NCBI GenBank assembly: GCA_947474705.1
Contig: CANJJS010000032.1
Coordinates: 1 to 47,399 of the forward strand
Direction of reading: 5' to 3'
DNA length: 47,399 bases
Source of the DNA: Acetobacteraceae bacterium
GTDB taxonomy: Bacteria > Pseudomonadota > Alphaproteobacteria > Acetobacterales > Acetobacteraceae
Part shown: positions 25,161 through 33,411 of the stretch, in pieces
Position numbering within the stretch: position 1 is the stretch's first letter
Layout: each line of letters starts with the position of its first letter
Notes under the pieces: model-generated
Told to the model about the DNA's origin: nothing
The model's database searches: none
What the model saw: only the letters and a program-made list of their open reading frames with translations
Program-made: the position numbers and the translations under genes

Positions 25161-26072
25161 TCAGTTGTAGTTCAGCTTCAGGCCCGGTTCCGGCCACTGC
25201 ATCACGCCGAGGCGGCCGGTGTCGGACAGCGTGATATACGCCGTCCGCATGTCCGGTCCGCCGAAGCAGATATTGGTCGGATAGGTGTCGGGCATCTTCA
25301 CCGCGCGGACGATGTCGCCGGCCGGCGAGATCTCGGTGATGTAGCCGGTGGACAGCGTCGCCACGCAGATATTGCCGCTCGCCATCACCGCCAGGCTGTC
25401 GAAGCGCGCGTTGCTGCCCAGACCCGCGATCACCCGGCCGCTGTGCGCCGCGAAGGGTTTCGGGGCTTTCAGCACGCCCGGCGCCTCGATGTCGAACGCC
25501 CAGAGGCGCGCGCCTTCGGTGTCCGCGACGTAGATGGTCTTGCCGTCCGGCGACAGGCCGCAGCCGTTCGGGCTGAGGATCGGGAAGGCGATTTCCTTCA
25601 CGCTGGAGCCATCCGGCAGCGCGTAATACAGCCCGCCGTGGTCGCGATGGCGCGCGTAACGCTTGCCCAGATCGGTGAAGTAAAACCCGCCGGAGGTGTC
25701 GAACACCAGATCGTTCGGCGCGGACAGCACGTGGCCGTTCACTTCCTTATAAAGCAGCGTCGCCTCGCCGGTCTTCGGGTCGAGCCGTTGCACCGATCCA
25801 AACTTGTAATCCGGGTGCGGCCCCATGCCCATCGAGTGACCTTCCACGTAACGGCTACCACCGTTGTTGCAGAGGTAGAACGCCCCGTCCGGCCCGATCG
25901 CGAGACCGTTCGGTCCACCACCGCATTTGGAAAACACCGTGACCTTGCCGTCCGGCGTCACGCGCGAGCACTGGTTGTTGCGAATTTCCGTCAGCACCAC
26001 CGAACCGTCGGCGCAGACCACCGGTCCTTCCGGGAATCCCAGCCCGGTGGCGAGAATTGTCACGTCCGTCAT
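25161..26072 (-). CDS. SMP-30/gluconolactonase family protein
   Basis: A 303-residue six-bladed beta-propeller lactonase. Seen: GLGFPEGPVVCADGSV with the conserved metal Glu of PEGP, GGGPNGLAIGPDG, SAPNDLVFDTSGGFYFTD with the metal Asn/Asp, and NGCGLSPDGKTIYVADT, each beginning a blade. Family members hydrolyse aldonolactones with Ca/Zn. No signal peptide, so cytosolic. Divergent from an SDR dehydrogenase with 130 bases between starts; the pair fits oxidation of a sugar to a lactone followed by hydrolysis. That pathway is inferred. Confidence 0.92.
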   Translation of the reverse strand: MTDVTILATGLGFPEGPVVCADGSVVLTEIRNNQCSRVTPDGKVTVFSKCGGGPNGLAIGPDGAFYLCNNGGSRYVEGHSMGMGPHPDYKFGSVQRLDPKTGEATLLYKEVNGHVLSAPNDLVFDTSGGFYFTDLGKRYARHRDHGGLYYALPDGSSVKEIAFPILSPNGCGLSPDGKTIYVADTEGARLWAFDIEAPGVLKAPKPFAAHSGRVIAGLGSNARFDSLAVMASGNICVATLSTGYITEISPAGDIVRAVKMPDTYPTNICFGGPDMRTAYITLSDTGRLGVMQWPEPGLKLNYN

Positions 26073-26202
26073 TGCACGTCCCTCTTGTTATGGGTCCGCG
26101 CCAGTCTCGCCGCTGTGGCGGTCCCGTCAAGCGGGCCATTTCCGGTGGCGCGCGATTGGCGCTATCTTCGCCGCACGGACCAATCGCGAGGGAGGACAAA
26201 CG

Positions 26203-26985
26203 ATGGATCTGGGACTGCGAGGCCGCAAGGCGATCGTCTGCGCCGCCAGCCGCGGGTTGGGCAAAGCCTGCGCGATGGGACTGGCGAAGGAAGGCGTCGA
26301 TCTCGTCGTCACCGCCCGCACCGCCACCGTGCTGGAGGAAACCGCGGAGGAAATCCGCCGCGCCACCGGCGTCAAGGTGATCGCCGTCGCCGGGGACATT
26401 TCCACCGAGGAAGGCCGCGCCGCCACGCTCGCCGCCTGTCCGGCGCCCGACATTCTGGTCAACAACGCCGGCGGCCCGCCGCATGGCGATTTCCGGGAAT
26501 GGGACCGGGACGCCTGGATCAAGGCGATCGACCAGAACATGCTGGCGCCGATTTTCCTGATCAAAGCGGTTGTCGATGGGATGTGCGAGCGGAAGTTCGG
26601 CCGCATCGTCAACATCACCTCCGCCGGCGTGAAGGCGCCCATCCCAAATCTGGGGCTCAGCAATGGGGCGCGGACGGGATTGACGGGCTTCGTCGCGGGA
26701 CTCGCCCGGCAGGTCGCGCGGCATAATGTGACGATCAACAGCCTGTTGCCGGGCTCGATCCTGACCGACCGGTCGATGGAAGGCGCGGCGCATCGGGCGC
26801 GGCAGGCGAATATCTCCATCGAGGACGCGTTGGCCGAAGCCACAAGCGCGGTGCCGGCGGGCCGTTATGGCGATCCGAAGGAATTCGGCGATGCCTGCGC
26901 GTTTTTGTGCGCGGCGCAGTCGGGGTTTATCGTCGGCCACAACATGCAGGTGGACGGCGGCCGGTTCAACGCGACGATCGCGTGA
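26203..26985 (+). CDS. SDR family oxidoreductase with altered catalytic motif
   Basis: A 260-residue short-chain dehydrogenase. Seen: the cofactor loop in a modified form (CAASRGLGKACA in place of TGxxxGxG), NNAGGPP, NITSAG with the conserved Ser, and a C-terminal VDGGRFN. The usual YxxxK is not present: that stretch reads LSNGARTGLTGF, giving Ser and Arg at the Tyr and Lys positions. A branch of the family with SNxAR exists, so this is not necessarily broken, but proton transfer must differ. GGGAGGA precedes the ATG. Divergent from the SMP-30 gene, convergent with the carboxypeptidase gene. Confidence 0.9.
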   Translation: MDLGLRGRKAIVCAASRGLGKACAMGLAKEGVDLVVTARTATVLEETAEEIRRATGVKVIAVAGDISTEEGRAATLAACPAPDILVNNAGGPPHGDFREWDRDAWIKAIDQNMLAPIFLIKAVVDGMCERKFGRIVNITSAGVKAPIPNLGLSNGARTGLTGFVAGLARQVARHNVTINSLLPGSILTDRSMEGAAHRARQANISIEDALAEATSAVPAGRYGDPKEFGDACAFLCAAQSGFIVGHNMQVDGGRFNATIA

Positions 26986-26997
26986 CCGGCGCGGCCG

Positions 26998-28212
26998 CTA
27001 CCGCCCGGACATTCCGAAAACCTGGCAGGCGGCCCCTCGGCGCGACAGGCCCGCGCAGACCGCGCGCGCCTCTGAATCGCTGACCGCCATGATCTGAGCG
27101 TGATAGGTCGCGCGACGCCCGGACACCACCGGTTGGACGCGGGGCTGCCCACCCGGTGCGATGCGTGCCGCTTCCTGCGCCACATCCCAGGCCGTGCGTT
27201 CCGCGACAAAGCCGCCGATCTGCACCACCTTGTCGCGCGCCGCCGCGCGAACCGGCGCCAGCACCGACCGCCCCGCCACCGCGGGTTGGGCGACCTGCTG
27301 CGACCGGAAGGAGAACGTACTCGCCGCGTTCGCCAGCGCCATCAGCGGATTGCCGTACCGCGCGGGCCCCGGATCGACCCGCCCGAACCCATCGTCGAGC
27401 AACGCCGTCATATGCTGATCCCGCTCCGCGTTCGATCCGGCGCCGAGCACCACGCCGATCAACCGGACGTTGCCGCGCACCGCGGAGCTGACCAGGTTAT
27501 GGCCGGCGTGATTGGTATACCCGGTCTTCATGCCATCCGCGCCGGGATAGGTCCGCAGCAAGGTGTCATGGTTCGGGATGACACGGTTGCGCCAAACGAA
27601 CCCCGAAACGCCGAAATATCCATAGAGAGTCGGGAAATCCACCACCAAACGGCGCCCAAGCGTCGCCATATCCCTCGCCGTGGACCACTGATTCGAATCG
27701 GGCAGGCCGGACGCATTCCGGAAATTCGACCGGCTCATCCCCAGGGCCCGCGCGCGCAGCGTCATCATCTGCGCGAAGCGGTCTTCGGTGCCGCCCAGAA
27801 GCTCGCCCAGCGCGGCGGCGGCGTCATTGGCCGATTTGGTGACCAAGCCAAGAATCGCCTGCTCGACAGTGAACGCCTCGCCGGGTTGCAGCCCGAGCTT
27901 GGAAGGCGCCTGCGCGGCAGCCCAGGCCGATACGGGTACGTATTGATTGAGCTGAATGCGGCGGTCGCGCAGCGCCTCGAACGTCATATATAAGGTCATC
28001 ATCTTGGTGAGGCTGGCCGGGAACCGCAATTCGTCCGGGTTCACGCCCATGACAACCTGTCCGGTCCGCGCATCCATCACGATCGCGCTGTACCTCGCCG
28101 ATCCCACCTGCGCCTGGGCCTGACCCGCGAACAAAATCGCGACCACCGCGGCCAGAACGCACACAAGGCTTCGGGCAAGTGCCGAAAGACCGGGTTTCCG
28201 TCGCCGTTCCAT
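26998..28212 (-). CDS. D-alanyl-D-alanine carboxypeptidase with C-terminal SPOR-like domain
   Basis: A 404-residue penicillin-binding protein of the S11 family, trimming the terminal D-Ala of peptidoglycan stem peptides in the periplasm. Seen: a signal peptide (LVCVLAAVVAILFAGQAQA), SxxK as SLTK (S67, K70), SAN (127-129) and KTG (229-231). The last 40 residues look like a SPOR domain (YHAQIMAVSDSEA), which binds denuded glycan at division sites. Start ambiguous: ATG 28212 has AGGGATCAGGG before it and is chosen; ATGs at 28233, 28236 and 28269 are in frame. The enzyme is typically low-molecular-weight PBP5/6-like. Confidence 0.92.
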   Translation of the reverse strand: MERRRKPGLSALARSLVCVLAAVVAILFAGQAQAQVGSARYSAIVMDARTGQVVMGVNPDELRFPASLTKMMTLYMTFEALRDRRIQLNQYVPVSAWAAAQAPSKLGLQPGEAFTVEQAILGLVTKSANDAAAALGELLGGTEDRFAQMMTLRARALGMSRSNFRNASGLPDSNQWSTARDMATLGRRLVVDFPTLYGYFGVSGFVWRNRVIPNHDTLLRTYPGADGMKTGYTNHAGHNLVSSAVRGNVRLIGVVLGAGSNAERDQHMTALLDDGFGRVDPGPARYGNPLMALANAASTFSFRSQQVAQPAVAGRSVLAPVRAAARDKVVQIGGFVAERTAWDVAQEAARIAPGGQPRVQPVVSGRRATYHAQIMAVSDSEARAVCAGLSRRGAACQVFGMSGR

Positions 28213-28374
28213 CCCTGATCCCTGGCTTCGCATCATGGTTTGTCCATCGTCGCGTCGGAGTGCCGACATTAAACCCGCGAAAACGCCGCGCGTCCAGTCG
28301 AAAATTCATCAAACTGAAGAGGTTACAGGCCGCTGTTCGGAAGCCCGGACGGATGCCGGAAACGGCCCTCGAAA

Positions 28375-28395
28375 TTTTTTGTGCGTTGCAGCATT
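28375..28395. promoter_or_regulatory. Candidate PhaR operator 1 (upstream of the phasin promoter)
   Basis: TTTTTTGTGCGTTGCAGCATT, a TGC/GCA-rich box of the kind bound by the PHB-sensing repressor PhaR, lies just upstream of the -35 box. A related box occurs at 28434-28451. The role is inferred from position and composition. Confidence 0.35.
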
Positions 28396-28401
28396 TCTTG
28401 C

Positions 28402-28430
28402 TTGAACCCGCCAGGCCATCCCCTTATATC
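28402..28430 (+). promoter_or_regulatory. Promoter of the phasin gene
   Basis: TTGAAC (28402-28407), a 17-base spacer and TATATC (28425-28430) form a good sigma-70-like promoter about 80 bases upstream of the phasin ATG. Candidate PhaR boxes stand on both sides of it. Confidence 0.5.
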
Positions 28431-28433
28431 CCA

Positions 28434-28451
28434 TTTTGTGCAGCGCAACAC
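28434..28451. promoter_or_regulatory. Candidate PhaR operator 2 (at the transcription start)
   Basis: TTTTGTGCAGCGCAACAC resembles the first box in reverse and overlaps the expected transcription start, a placement suited to repression. Inferred. Confidence 0.35.
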
Positions 28452-28511
28452 AGCCTGCCGAAACAAGATACTCCGCCGCGAGGCGGCCGACGGCACGCAG
28501 GAGAAACCAGG

Positions 28512-29192
28512 ATGAGCCACAAGCCAAGAGGAGGTTCCCGTTTCGCGGCCACCGCGGCGACAGCCCCGGCGATCGAAGCGCGCCAGCCCGTCACGGCAAT
28601 CGCGGCCGAACCACCGGTTCAGAAACCGGACGTTGAGACGACCGAAAGCATCGTCCCGGAGATCGAGGCGAGCCAGTTCGCCGTGCCGGCCACGGCGGAA
28701 CCACCGGTTCAGGAACCGGACGTTGAGACAATCGAAGACATCGTCCCGGCGATCGAGGCCTCCGCGCCCGAAATCGCCGAGCCTCCCACCACGATCGACA
28801 CCGCACCCACCACGCCACTTCTCAAAGGAATCGCGACCATGATGAAATCCCCTGAAGACTTCGTCGCTTTCGGCCAGGCCAATCTCGAAGCGTTCGTGAA
28901 ATCCGGCCAGATCTGGAGCACGGGCATGCAGGAACTGACGAAGCAGTTCGCCTCCACGGCCAAAGCGTCGTTCGACGAGTCCGTGTCCACCTTCAAGGCG
29001 CTCAGCACCGTGAAGTCGATGAAGGAAGTGATCGAATTGCAGAGCGCCTACGCCAAGACCTCGCTGGAAAAGGCGATGGCCGAGTCGAACAAGCTGACCG
29101 ACGCCTCCATTAAGCTGACGGAAGAGGCCATCGCGCCGATCGCCGCGCGCGTCACGGTCGCCGTCGAAGGCTTCGGCAAAGCCGCCGCTTAA
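28512..29192 (+). CDS. Phasin family protein
   Basis: A 226-residue protein with a phasin-2 type C-terminal half (from about residue 110): FVAFGQANLEAFVKSGQIW, then amphipathic helices rich in Ala/Lys/Ser to AVEGFGKAAA. Phasins coat polyhydroxyalkanoate granules and control their size. The first 100 residues are acidic, Pro/Ala/Glu-rich and probably disordered; they contain two 30-residue tandem copies (33-62 and 63-92) sharing EPPVQ-PDVET-E-IVP-IEAS. ATG at 28512 follows CAGGAGAAACCAGG. Divergent from the carboxypeptidase; ended by a strong terminator. No phaC or phaR gene lies nearby. Confidence 0.92.
   Translation: MSHKPRGGSRFAATAATAPAIEARQPVTAIAAEPPVQKPDVETTESIVPEIEASQFAVPATAEPPVQEPDVETIEDIVPAIEASAPEIAEPPTTIDTAPTTPLLKGIATMMKSPEDFVAFGQANLEAFVKSGQIWSTGMQELTKQFASTAKASFDESVSTFKALSTVKSMKEVIELQSAYAKTSLEKAMAESNKLTDASIKLTEEAIAPIAARVTVAVEGFGKAAA
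28608..28787 (+). repeat. Two tandem 90-bp repeats inside the phasin gene
   Basis: Bases 28608-28697 and 28698-28787 align with a period of exactly 90, most strongly in the first 70 bases of each. They encode the disordered acidic N-terminal region. Part of the repeat (AEPPV with IEA before it) also occurs once upstream, so an older third copy is likely. Confidence 0.75.
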
Positions 29193-29259
29193 GCCTCGAT
29201 CTCGGCCGCCGGGGAAGGGTGTCCCTCCCCACCTCGCCCCCAATTGGCCGAAGCCTGGA

Positions 29260-29290
29260 AACGCCCGGATCCCCCGATCCGGGCGTTTTC
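29260..29290 (+). terminator. Rho-independent terminator after the phasin gene
   Basis: A 12-bp stem AACGCCCGGATC/GATCCGGGCGTT with a four-C loop and TTTTC at its end (29286-29290). It also lies downstream of the convergent gene at 29305 and could work in both directions. Confidence 0.85.
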
Positions 29291-29304
29291 GTATCCGCCG
29301 GGTA

Positions 29305-29805
29305 TCAGGCGACCTGAAACGTGCCGTGCTTGCGGATATGCGCGGCGAGACCGCCATCGCGCACCACGGCGATCATCGCGCGCGGCAGCGGCGCGGCCGT
29401 TATCGTCGCGCCAGTGGTCAGATCGTGGCCAACCCCCGCCTCAAGGTCGAGTCGCAGGTCGTGGCCCGTCTCGATCGCCGATGTGTCGCAAACGAACACC
29501 GGCAAACCGATATTGATCGCGTTACGGAAGAAAATCCGCGCGAAGGATTTGGCGACAATGGCGCCAATGCCGGCGGCCTTGATGACGACAGGCGCGCCTT
29601 CCCGGGACGAACCGCAGCCAAAATTCCGCCCCGCGACCAGAATATCGCCGGGGCGTATCCGTTGCGCGAAACCGGGATCGATGTCCTCCATCAAATGCCG
29701 GGTCAACTCCGCGGGGTCCAGCGCGGCGGTCTTGTATTTCGACGCGATGATGTAATCGGTGTTGATGTCGTCGCCAAAACAATGCGCGCGGCCGGCGATT
29801 TTCAT
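29305..29805 (-). CDS. LeuD/HacB-type dehydratase small subunit, standalone
   Basis: A 166-residue aconitase-superfamily swivelling domain. Seen: FGDDINTDYIIASKY near the N-terminus and AGRNFGCGSSREGAPVVIK, whose GCGSSRE is the family signature, then FARIFFRNAINIGLP. The short form with DDINTDYI is the LeuD2/HacB/DmdB type rather than proteobacterial LeuD of about 200 residues. It works only with a 4Fe-4S large subunit, which is not adjacent: the neighbour is an FKBP gene. So it is either a paralogue paired with an unlinked large subunit or part of another hydrolyase. Start at MKIAGRAHCF chosen over an extension. Confidence 0.9.
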   Translation of the reverse strand: MKIAGRAHCFGDDINTDYIIASKYKTAALDPAELTRHLMEDIDPGFAQRIRPGDILVAGRNFGCGSSREGAPVVIKAAGIGAIVAKSFARIFFRNAINIGLPVFVCDTSAIETGHDLRLDLEAGVGHDLTTGATITAAPLPRAMIAVVRDGGLAAHIRKHGTFQVA

Positions 29806-29880
29806 GGAAACGCTCCCGCCATGCCGCGATCCGGGCAATCCGGACCGCGGCGGGTTGGATAAATGACCCTGGGCGCGAGA

Positions 29881-30234
29881 TCAGTCGCGAATACCGAGCA
29901 ACTCGACCTCGAACAGCAACGTCGCGTTCGGCGGAATGACACCGCCGGCGCCGCGGGCGCCATAACCCAGTTCGGGCGGAATGATCAGCGTGCGCTTGCC
30001 GCCGACCAGCATCGTCGCGACGCCCTCGTCCCAGCCGCCAATGACCTGGCCCACGCCAATGGAGAACTCGAAAGGCTGGCCGCGATCCACGGAACTGTCG
30101 AATTTGCTCCCTTTCTCGCCGCCTTCGTACAACCAGCCCGTGTAGTGCATGACACAGACCTGCCCCGTGGTGGGGGAAGCCCCGGTGCCGGCGACGGTGT
30201 CTTCGATCTGAAGGCCCGATGGAGTCGTCGTCAT
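29881..30234 (-). CDS. FKBP-type peptidyl-prolyl cis-trans isomerase
   Basis: A 117-residue single-domain FKBP with no signal peptide. Seen: [59 protein letters not shown] and [10 protein letters not shown], matching the whole FKBP fold including the aromatic pocket residues. It accelerates folding around proline in the cytosol. 50 bases separate it from the upstream GNAT-like gene on the same strand. Confidence 0.95.
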   Translation of the reverse strand: MTTTPSGLQIEDTVAGTGASPTTGQVCVMHYTGWLYEGGEKGSKFDSSVDRGQPFEFSIGVGQVIGGWDEGVATMLVGGKRTLIIPPELGYGARGAGGVIPPNATLLFEVELLGIRD

Positions 30235-30284
30235 CTCATGTATTCCTTATGCCAAATGCGTCCAAAAGCGCGGCGGCGAAGCTT

Positions 30285-31403
30285 CTACCCGATCCCCGAA
30301 CGGCCCGTAAGGCCGCGCGCCTCGACCCACCGCCGCACCCGGTCGCGCAGCCAGCGCGCGACTGGCCGCGGCGCGTAACGCGAATCGACCTCGATCCAGT
30401 GCAGCGTTTCCGCCTCGTCGGCGAGGTTGACCTTGTACCGCCCATCGCCCGCGAGAAAATCGTACCTGTTCATGCCGGTCTCGGCGGCCTCGACAATCGC
30501 CCGATGATGACAGGTCAGACCCGGTTTTCCATGCGGACCGGCGTCGCCGTATTCGAACCCGCTTTGATAGGCCAGCACCCTGCCGCGATAGCGGAAATTA
30601 TAAAGATATCCGATCGGCCGCCCGCCCGCCGAAGCGCACCATAAATCGGCCTCGCCGCGCGGTATGGCGGATTCCAGCAACGCCCGGTGAAAGCGCCGGA
30701 AGAAGGGCTGGTCGAACGCGCCCTGCCGTCCGCGCGCCGACCACGACGCCTGATGCGGCACCGCCAGCCGGTCAAGCTGCTCCAGCGCCTGTGGCAGTGT
30801 CTCGGCGCGCGTCAACACGATCGCCCCATCCCCCGCGTAATACCGGTCCGACCGCCGGATCTGATACCGCGTGTTCGCGCCGCGGCGGGCGAGAAAGTCC
30901 CGCTCCTGCCCCGAAATACACACAAAAGGCGACGCCTGCGAGCGGACGGCGCAGGCCTGGCCCGGTTCCTCCGCCGCCGCGCGCGCGATGTCGTCGACAC
31001 CGTCCAACACCAAACGCCGGCCGAATACCCCGCCCCCCCGCGCCGCGCGCAGGCAGGCGCGGCTCAACGCCGCCTCCCGCCCGGCTTCGGCGAGCACGCC
31101 GTTGAATTCCACATAAATGCAATCCAGCGCCGGAATTCCCGATGCGCCGAGATAAAGCGTCCGGCCCCGGCGGTTGAACAACGCCAAAGCCACCACGCGA
31201 CCGCCCTGGCGCGCTTCCACCAGGACCGGATTGGGAAACCGTTCCGTCGCGAGGCACCCCATCCAGGTCCAGCTTTGGAAGAACGACGGGTTGGCCCGCG
31301 TTTCCAGTTCGCGCCACACCGCTTCCAAATGCTGGAAATCGACCCGATCCGTCACGGCGACATCGATCGCGTCCGCCGCTCCTCGCCGAACCGGGCACTT
31401 CAC
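30285..31403 (-). CDS. GNAT family N-acetyltransferase (FemAB/Acetyltransf_6-like)
   Basis: A protein of about 372 residues with the double-GNAT layout of Acetyltransf_6: an N-terminal half with NPSFFQSWTWMGCL, and a C-terminal half with ADLWCASAGGRPIGYLYNFRY and YRVLAYQSGFEYG-like strands, ending with YDFLAGDGRYKVNLADE, typical of FemAB/CelD-like acyltransferases. Acyl donor and acceptor unknown; cell-envelope or polysaccharide modification is common in the family. Start uncertain: the GTG at 31403 is 43 bases beyond the secB stop and the frame upstream is antisense-like. Encoded between secB and an FKBP gene. Confidence 0.82.
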   Translation of the reverse strand: MKCPVRRGAADAIDVAVTDRVDFQHLEAVWRELETRANPSFFQSWTWMGCLATERFPNPVLVEARQGGRVVALALFNRRGRTLYLGASGIPALDCIYVEFNGVLAEAGREAALSRACLRAARGGGVFGRRLVLDGVDDIARAAAEEPGQACAVRSQASPFVCISGQERDFLARRGANTRYQIRRSDRYYAGDGAIVLTRAETLPQALEQLDRLAVPHQASWSARGRQGAFDQPFFRRFHRALLESAIPRGEADLWCASAGGRPIGYLYNFRYRGRVLAYQSGFEYGDAGPHGKPGLTCHHRAIVEAAETGMNRYDFLAGDGRYKVNLADEAETLHWIEVDSRYAPRPVARWLRDRVRRWVEARGLTGRSGIG

Positions 31404-31446
31404 CGCCGCCGCCGGCCAAGCCCGGCGCAGACGGTGTCTTGGCCCA

Positions 31447-31959
31447 TCAGGCCGCCGGTTGCGCGCCCGCCGCCCGGCGGCTCTGCCACAACTGGACGAA
31501 ATCGATCGGCTGCAACAACACCGGCGGGAAACCGCCGTCGCGCGTGACATCGGCGAGAATATTGCGCGCGAAGGGGAACAGGATCCGGGGGCATTCGACC
31601 AGCAGCACTGGCTCGATCGCGTTGTCCGGCAGACCCGTCAAGGTAAACACACCGGCATAGGTCAGCTCGGCGATGAACACGACCGGCGCGGGCGTCTGGC
31701 CATTCGTGGCCGGGGGCGCGGCGGGATCGGTCGCTTCCGCGCGGATCATCAGCGTGACCTCGTACGCATTGCCGCCTTCCGTCACGCGCCGGGCCTGAAC
31801 ATCCAGATTGATCGCCACCTGCGGCTGGGCGCGCAGCGTGGTGTAGATTGTGGGCGCGCCCGGAACCTCGAACGACAGGTCCTTCACATACTGGATGTTG
31901 ACCACCAGCGGCGGCTGCGCGGGGGCGTCCGGCTGAGGGGACGGGGTGGTCTCTGACAT
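31447..31959 (-). CDS. secB: Protein-export chaperone SecB
   Basis: A 170-residue SecB, holding preproteins unfolded for SecA. Seen: VVNIQYVKDLSFEVPGAP, TLRAQPQVAINLDVQA, AELTYAGVFTLTGLPDN and ECPRILFPFARNILADVTRDG, the strongest family marker, then FPPVLLQPIDFVQLW. Start at MSETTPSPQ, after AGAAGATCA. The gene lies near a Tim44-like gene, as in many alphaproteobacteria, here with a phosphatase gene between. Confidence 0.98.
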   Translation of the reverse strand: MSETTPSPQPDAPAQPPLVVNIQYVKDLSFEVPGAPTIYTTLRAQPQVAINLDVQARRVTEGGNAYEVTLMIRAEATDPAAPPATNGQTPAPVVFIAELTYAGVFTLTGLPDNAIEPVLLVECPRILFPFARNILADVTRDGGFPPVLLQPIDFVQLWQSRRAAGAQPAA

Positions 31960-32067
31960 TGATCTTCTCCGTTCGTTCCGGCGCCTCAGGCGCCCTGCGG
32001 TGCCGCCGGGTAGCACGGCGGAGGCATCCGCGCCATCGCGAAACCAATGAACAGCGCGCGTGGCGCC

Positions 32068-32622
32068 TCACCCGCGCCAGATTGTCTGTTCCGGCATCGG
32101 GCCGGTGGGGTCGCAGCGGATGATTTCACCGTTGGCGACGCTCTGTCCCGTCATGCACAGGATAAAGCCCCAATGGCTGATCACCAGGGTCTCCGCCCAA
32201 TCCGGCGTCCCCGCCATCGCCGCCCGGAACGCCCGCGCGCGCGCCGCGACATCCCCCGGCGGTTCGTAAACCGAAGGCCACCAAATATCCTCGATCTCCG
32301 AGAAATCGTGATCCGGCCACGCCGCCGCCAGCGTTGCCCGCGGCGTCCCGATGTCGCAGGCCAACCCAAACCGTTCCCGCACCACCGCCTGAATCTCGAC
32401 CTTCAAGCCCAGGCGACGGGCGATCGGTTCGGCCGTCTGCAGCGCGCGCGTGTAGGGCGAGGCGACGATTCGCCCGATACGCTCGCCCGCGAGCCGGTGC
32501 GCGGCCTGTTCCGCCTGATGATGCCCGTATTCCGTCAACCGCGCGTCCTCGATTCCCGGATCGACGTGGGTTGCGGACTTGCGAAGATTGAACTCGCTCT
32601 GGCCATGGCGGAGAAGGATCAT
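32068..32622 (-). CDS. Histidine phosphatase (phosphoglycerate mutase-like)
   Basis: A 184-residue protein with the RHG signature MILLRHGQSEFN (H6), EDARLTEYGHHQAEQA, SPYTRALQTAEPIA, an acidic ERFGLACD-like proton-donor region, and VISHWGFILCM with the second catalytic His. Phosphatase rather than mutase is usual for this branch; substrate unknown. A GTG 15 bases further upstream is possible as start. Divergent from the Tim44-like gene, same strand as secB 109 bases downstream. Confidence 0.9.
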   Translation of the reverse strand: MILLRHGQSEFNLRKSATHVDPGIEDARLTEYGHHQAEQAAHRLAGERIGRIVASPYTRALQTAEPIARRLGLKVEIQAVVRERFGLACDIGTPRATLAAAWPDHDFSEIEDIWWPSVYEPPGDVAARARAFRAAMAGTPDWAETLVISHWGFILCMTGQSVANGEIIRCDPTGPMPEQTIWRG

Positions 32623-32753
32623 GGGCACCGTGTTTACCCGGTCCCGCCGCCATCGGCCAGTCCGGCGCCGGCTCCTGGCACCGCCCCCTGTCGGCGGTTT
32701 CATTTGTGTCCGGACCCGGTCGCGCCTATTTGTAGTCCCGCGGGAGAAAGAGC

Positions 32754-33410
32754 ATGGGCGCGAGCGGCGGATTTCCAATAGACCTGATATTGTTCGGCAT
32801 GATCGCGGCCTTCCTGGTCTTGCGGCTGAAGAGCATCCTTGGACGGCGGACGGGATACGAACGGCCCGCGCAGCCTACAGCGCGGGTGGAACAACCGCGC
32901 GACACCGCCCAGGCACCCGCGCCACCGCCGCCCGTGCAACGCGCCCTTCCCGATCCCGCCACCCCGCTGGGCCAGACTCTGGCGCGCATGAACAGCGTCG
33001 ACCGGACTTTCGACCCCAACACCTTCCTGCAAGGCGCCGAGCAGGCCTTCGCGATGATTGTCGGCGCCTTCGCCGCCGGCGACCGCGCCACGCTGCGCCC
33101 GTTGCTGGGCGACGAAATCCGCGGCGCCTTCGAAGCGGCCATCGCCGAACGGGAAAAAGAGGTCCTGACACAGGTCACCGACATCCGCTCCATTCACGCG
33201 ATGTCCATTGAGGACGCTCATCTGACCGGCACCGGCGCCTCCATCGTCGTGCGTATCGTCTCCGATCAGGTGAACATGACCCATGCCGCGAACGGGCAGG
33301 TGCTGTCCGGCACCGACGCGGTCACCGAAATCAACGATATCTGGACGTTCGAGCGCGACCTCGCGCGGCCCGATCCGGCCTGGCACCTCGTGGCGGCGCG
33401 CAGTGCCTGA
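32754..33410 (+). CDS. Tim44-like domain protein (TimA type)
   Basis: A 218-residue membrane-anchored protein: a single hydrophobic segment at about 9-26 (IDLILFGMIAAFLVLRLKS), a Pro/Ala-rich linker, then a Tim44-like domain from about residue 80 with FLQGAEQAFAMIVGAFAAGD, LRPLLGDEI and ITDIWTF-like end (here INDIWTFERD). It is the bacterial relative of mitochondrial inner-membrane Tim44 and is thought to work in membrane or lipid/protein assembly at the inner membrane. GGGAGAAAGAGC precedes ATG 32754. Two bases after its stop comes the Fe-S protein start. Confidence 0.92.
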   Translation: MGASGGFPIDLILFGMIAAFLVLRLKSILGRRTGYERPAQPTARVEQPRDTAQAPAPPPPVQRALPDPATPLGQTLARMNSVDRTFDPNTFLQGAEQAFAMIVGAFAAGDRATLRPLLGDEIRGAFEAAIAEREKEVLTQVTDIRSIHAMSIEDAHLTGTGASIVVRIVSDQVNMTHAANGQVLSGTDAVTEINDIWTFERDLARPDPAWHLVAARSA

Positions 33411-33411
33411 G

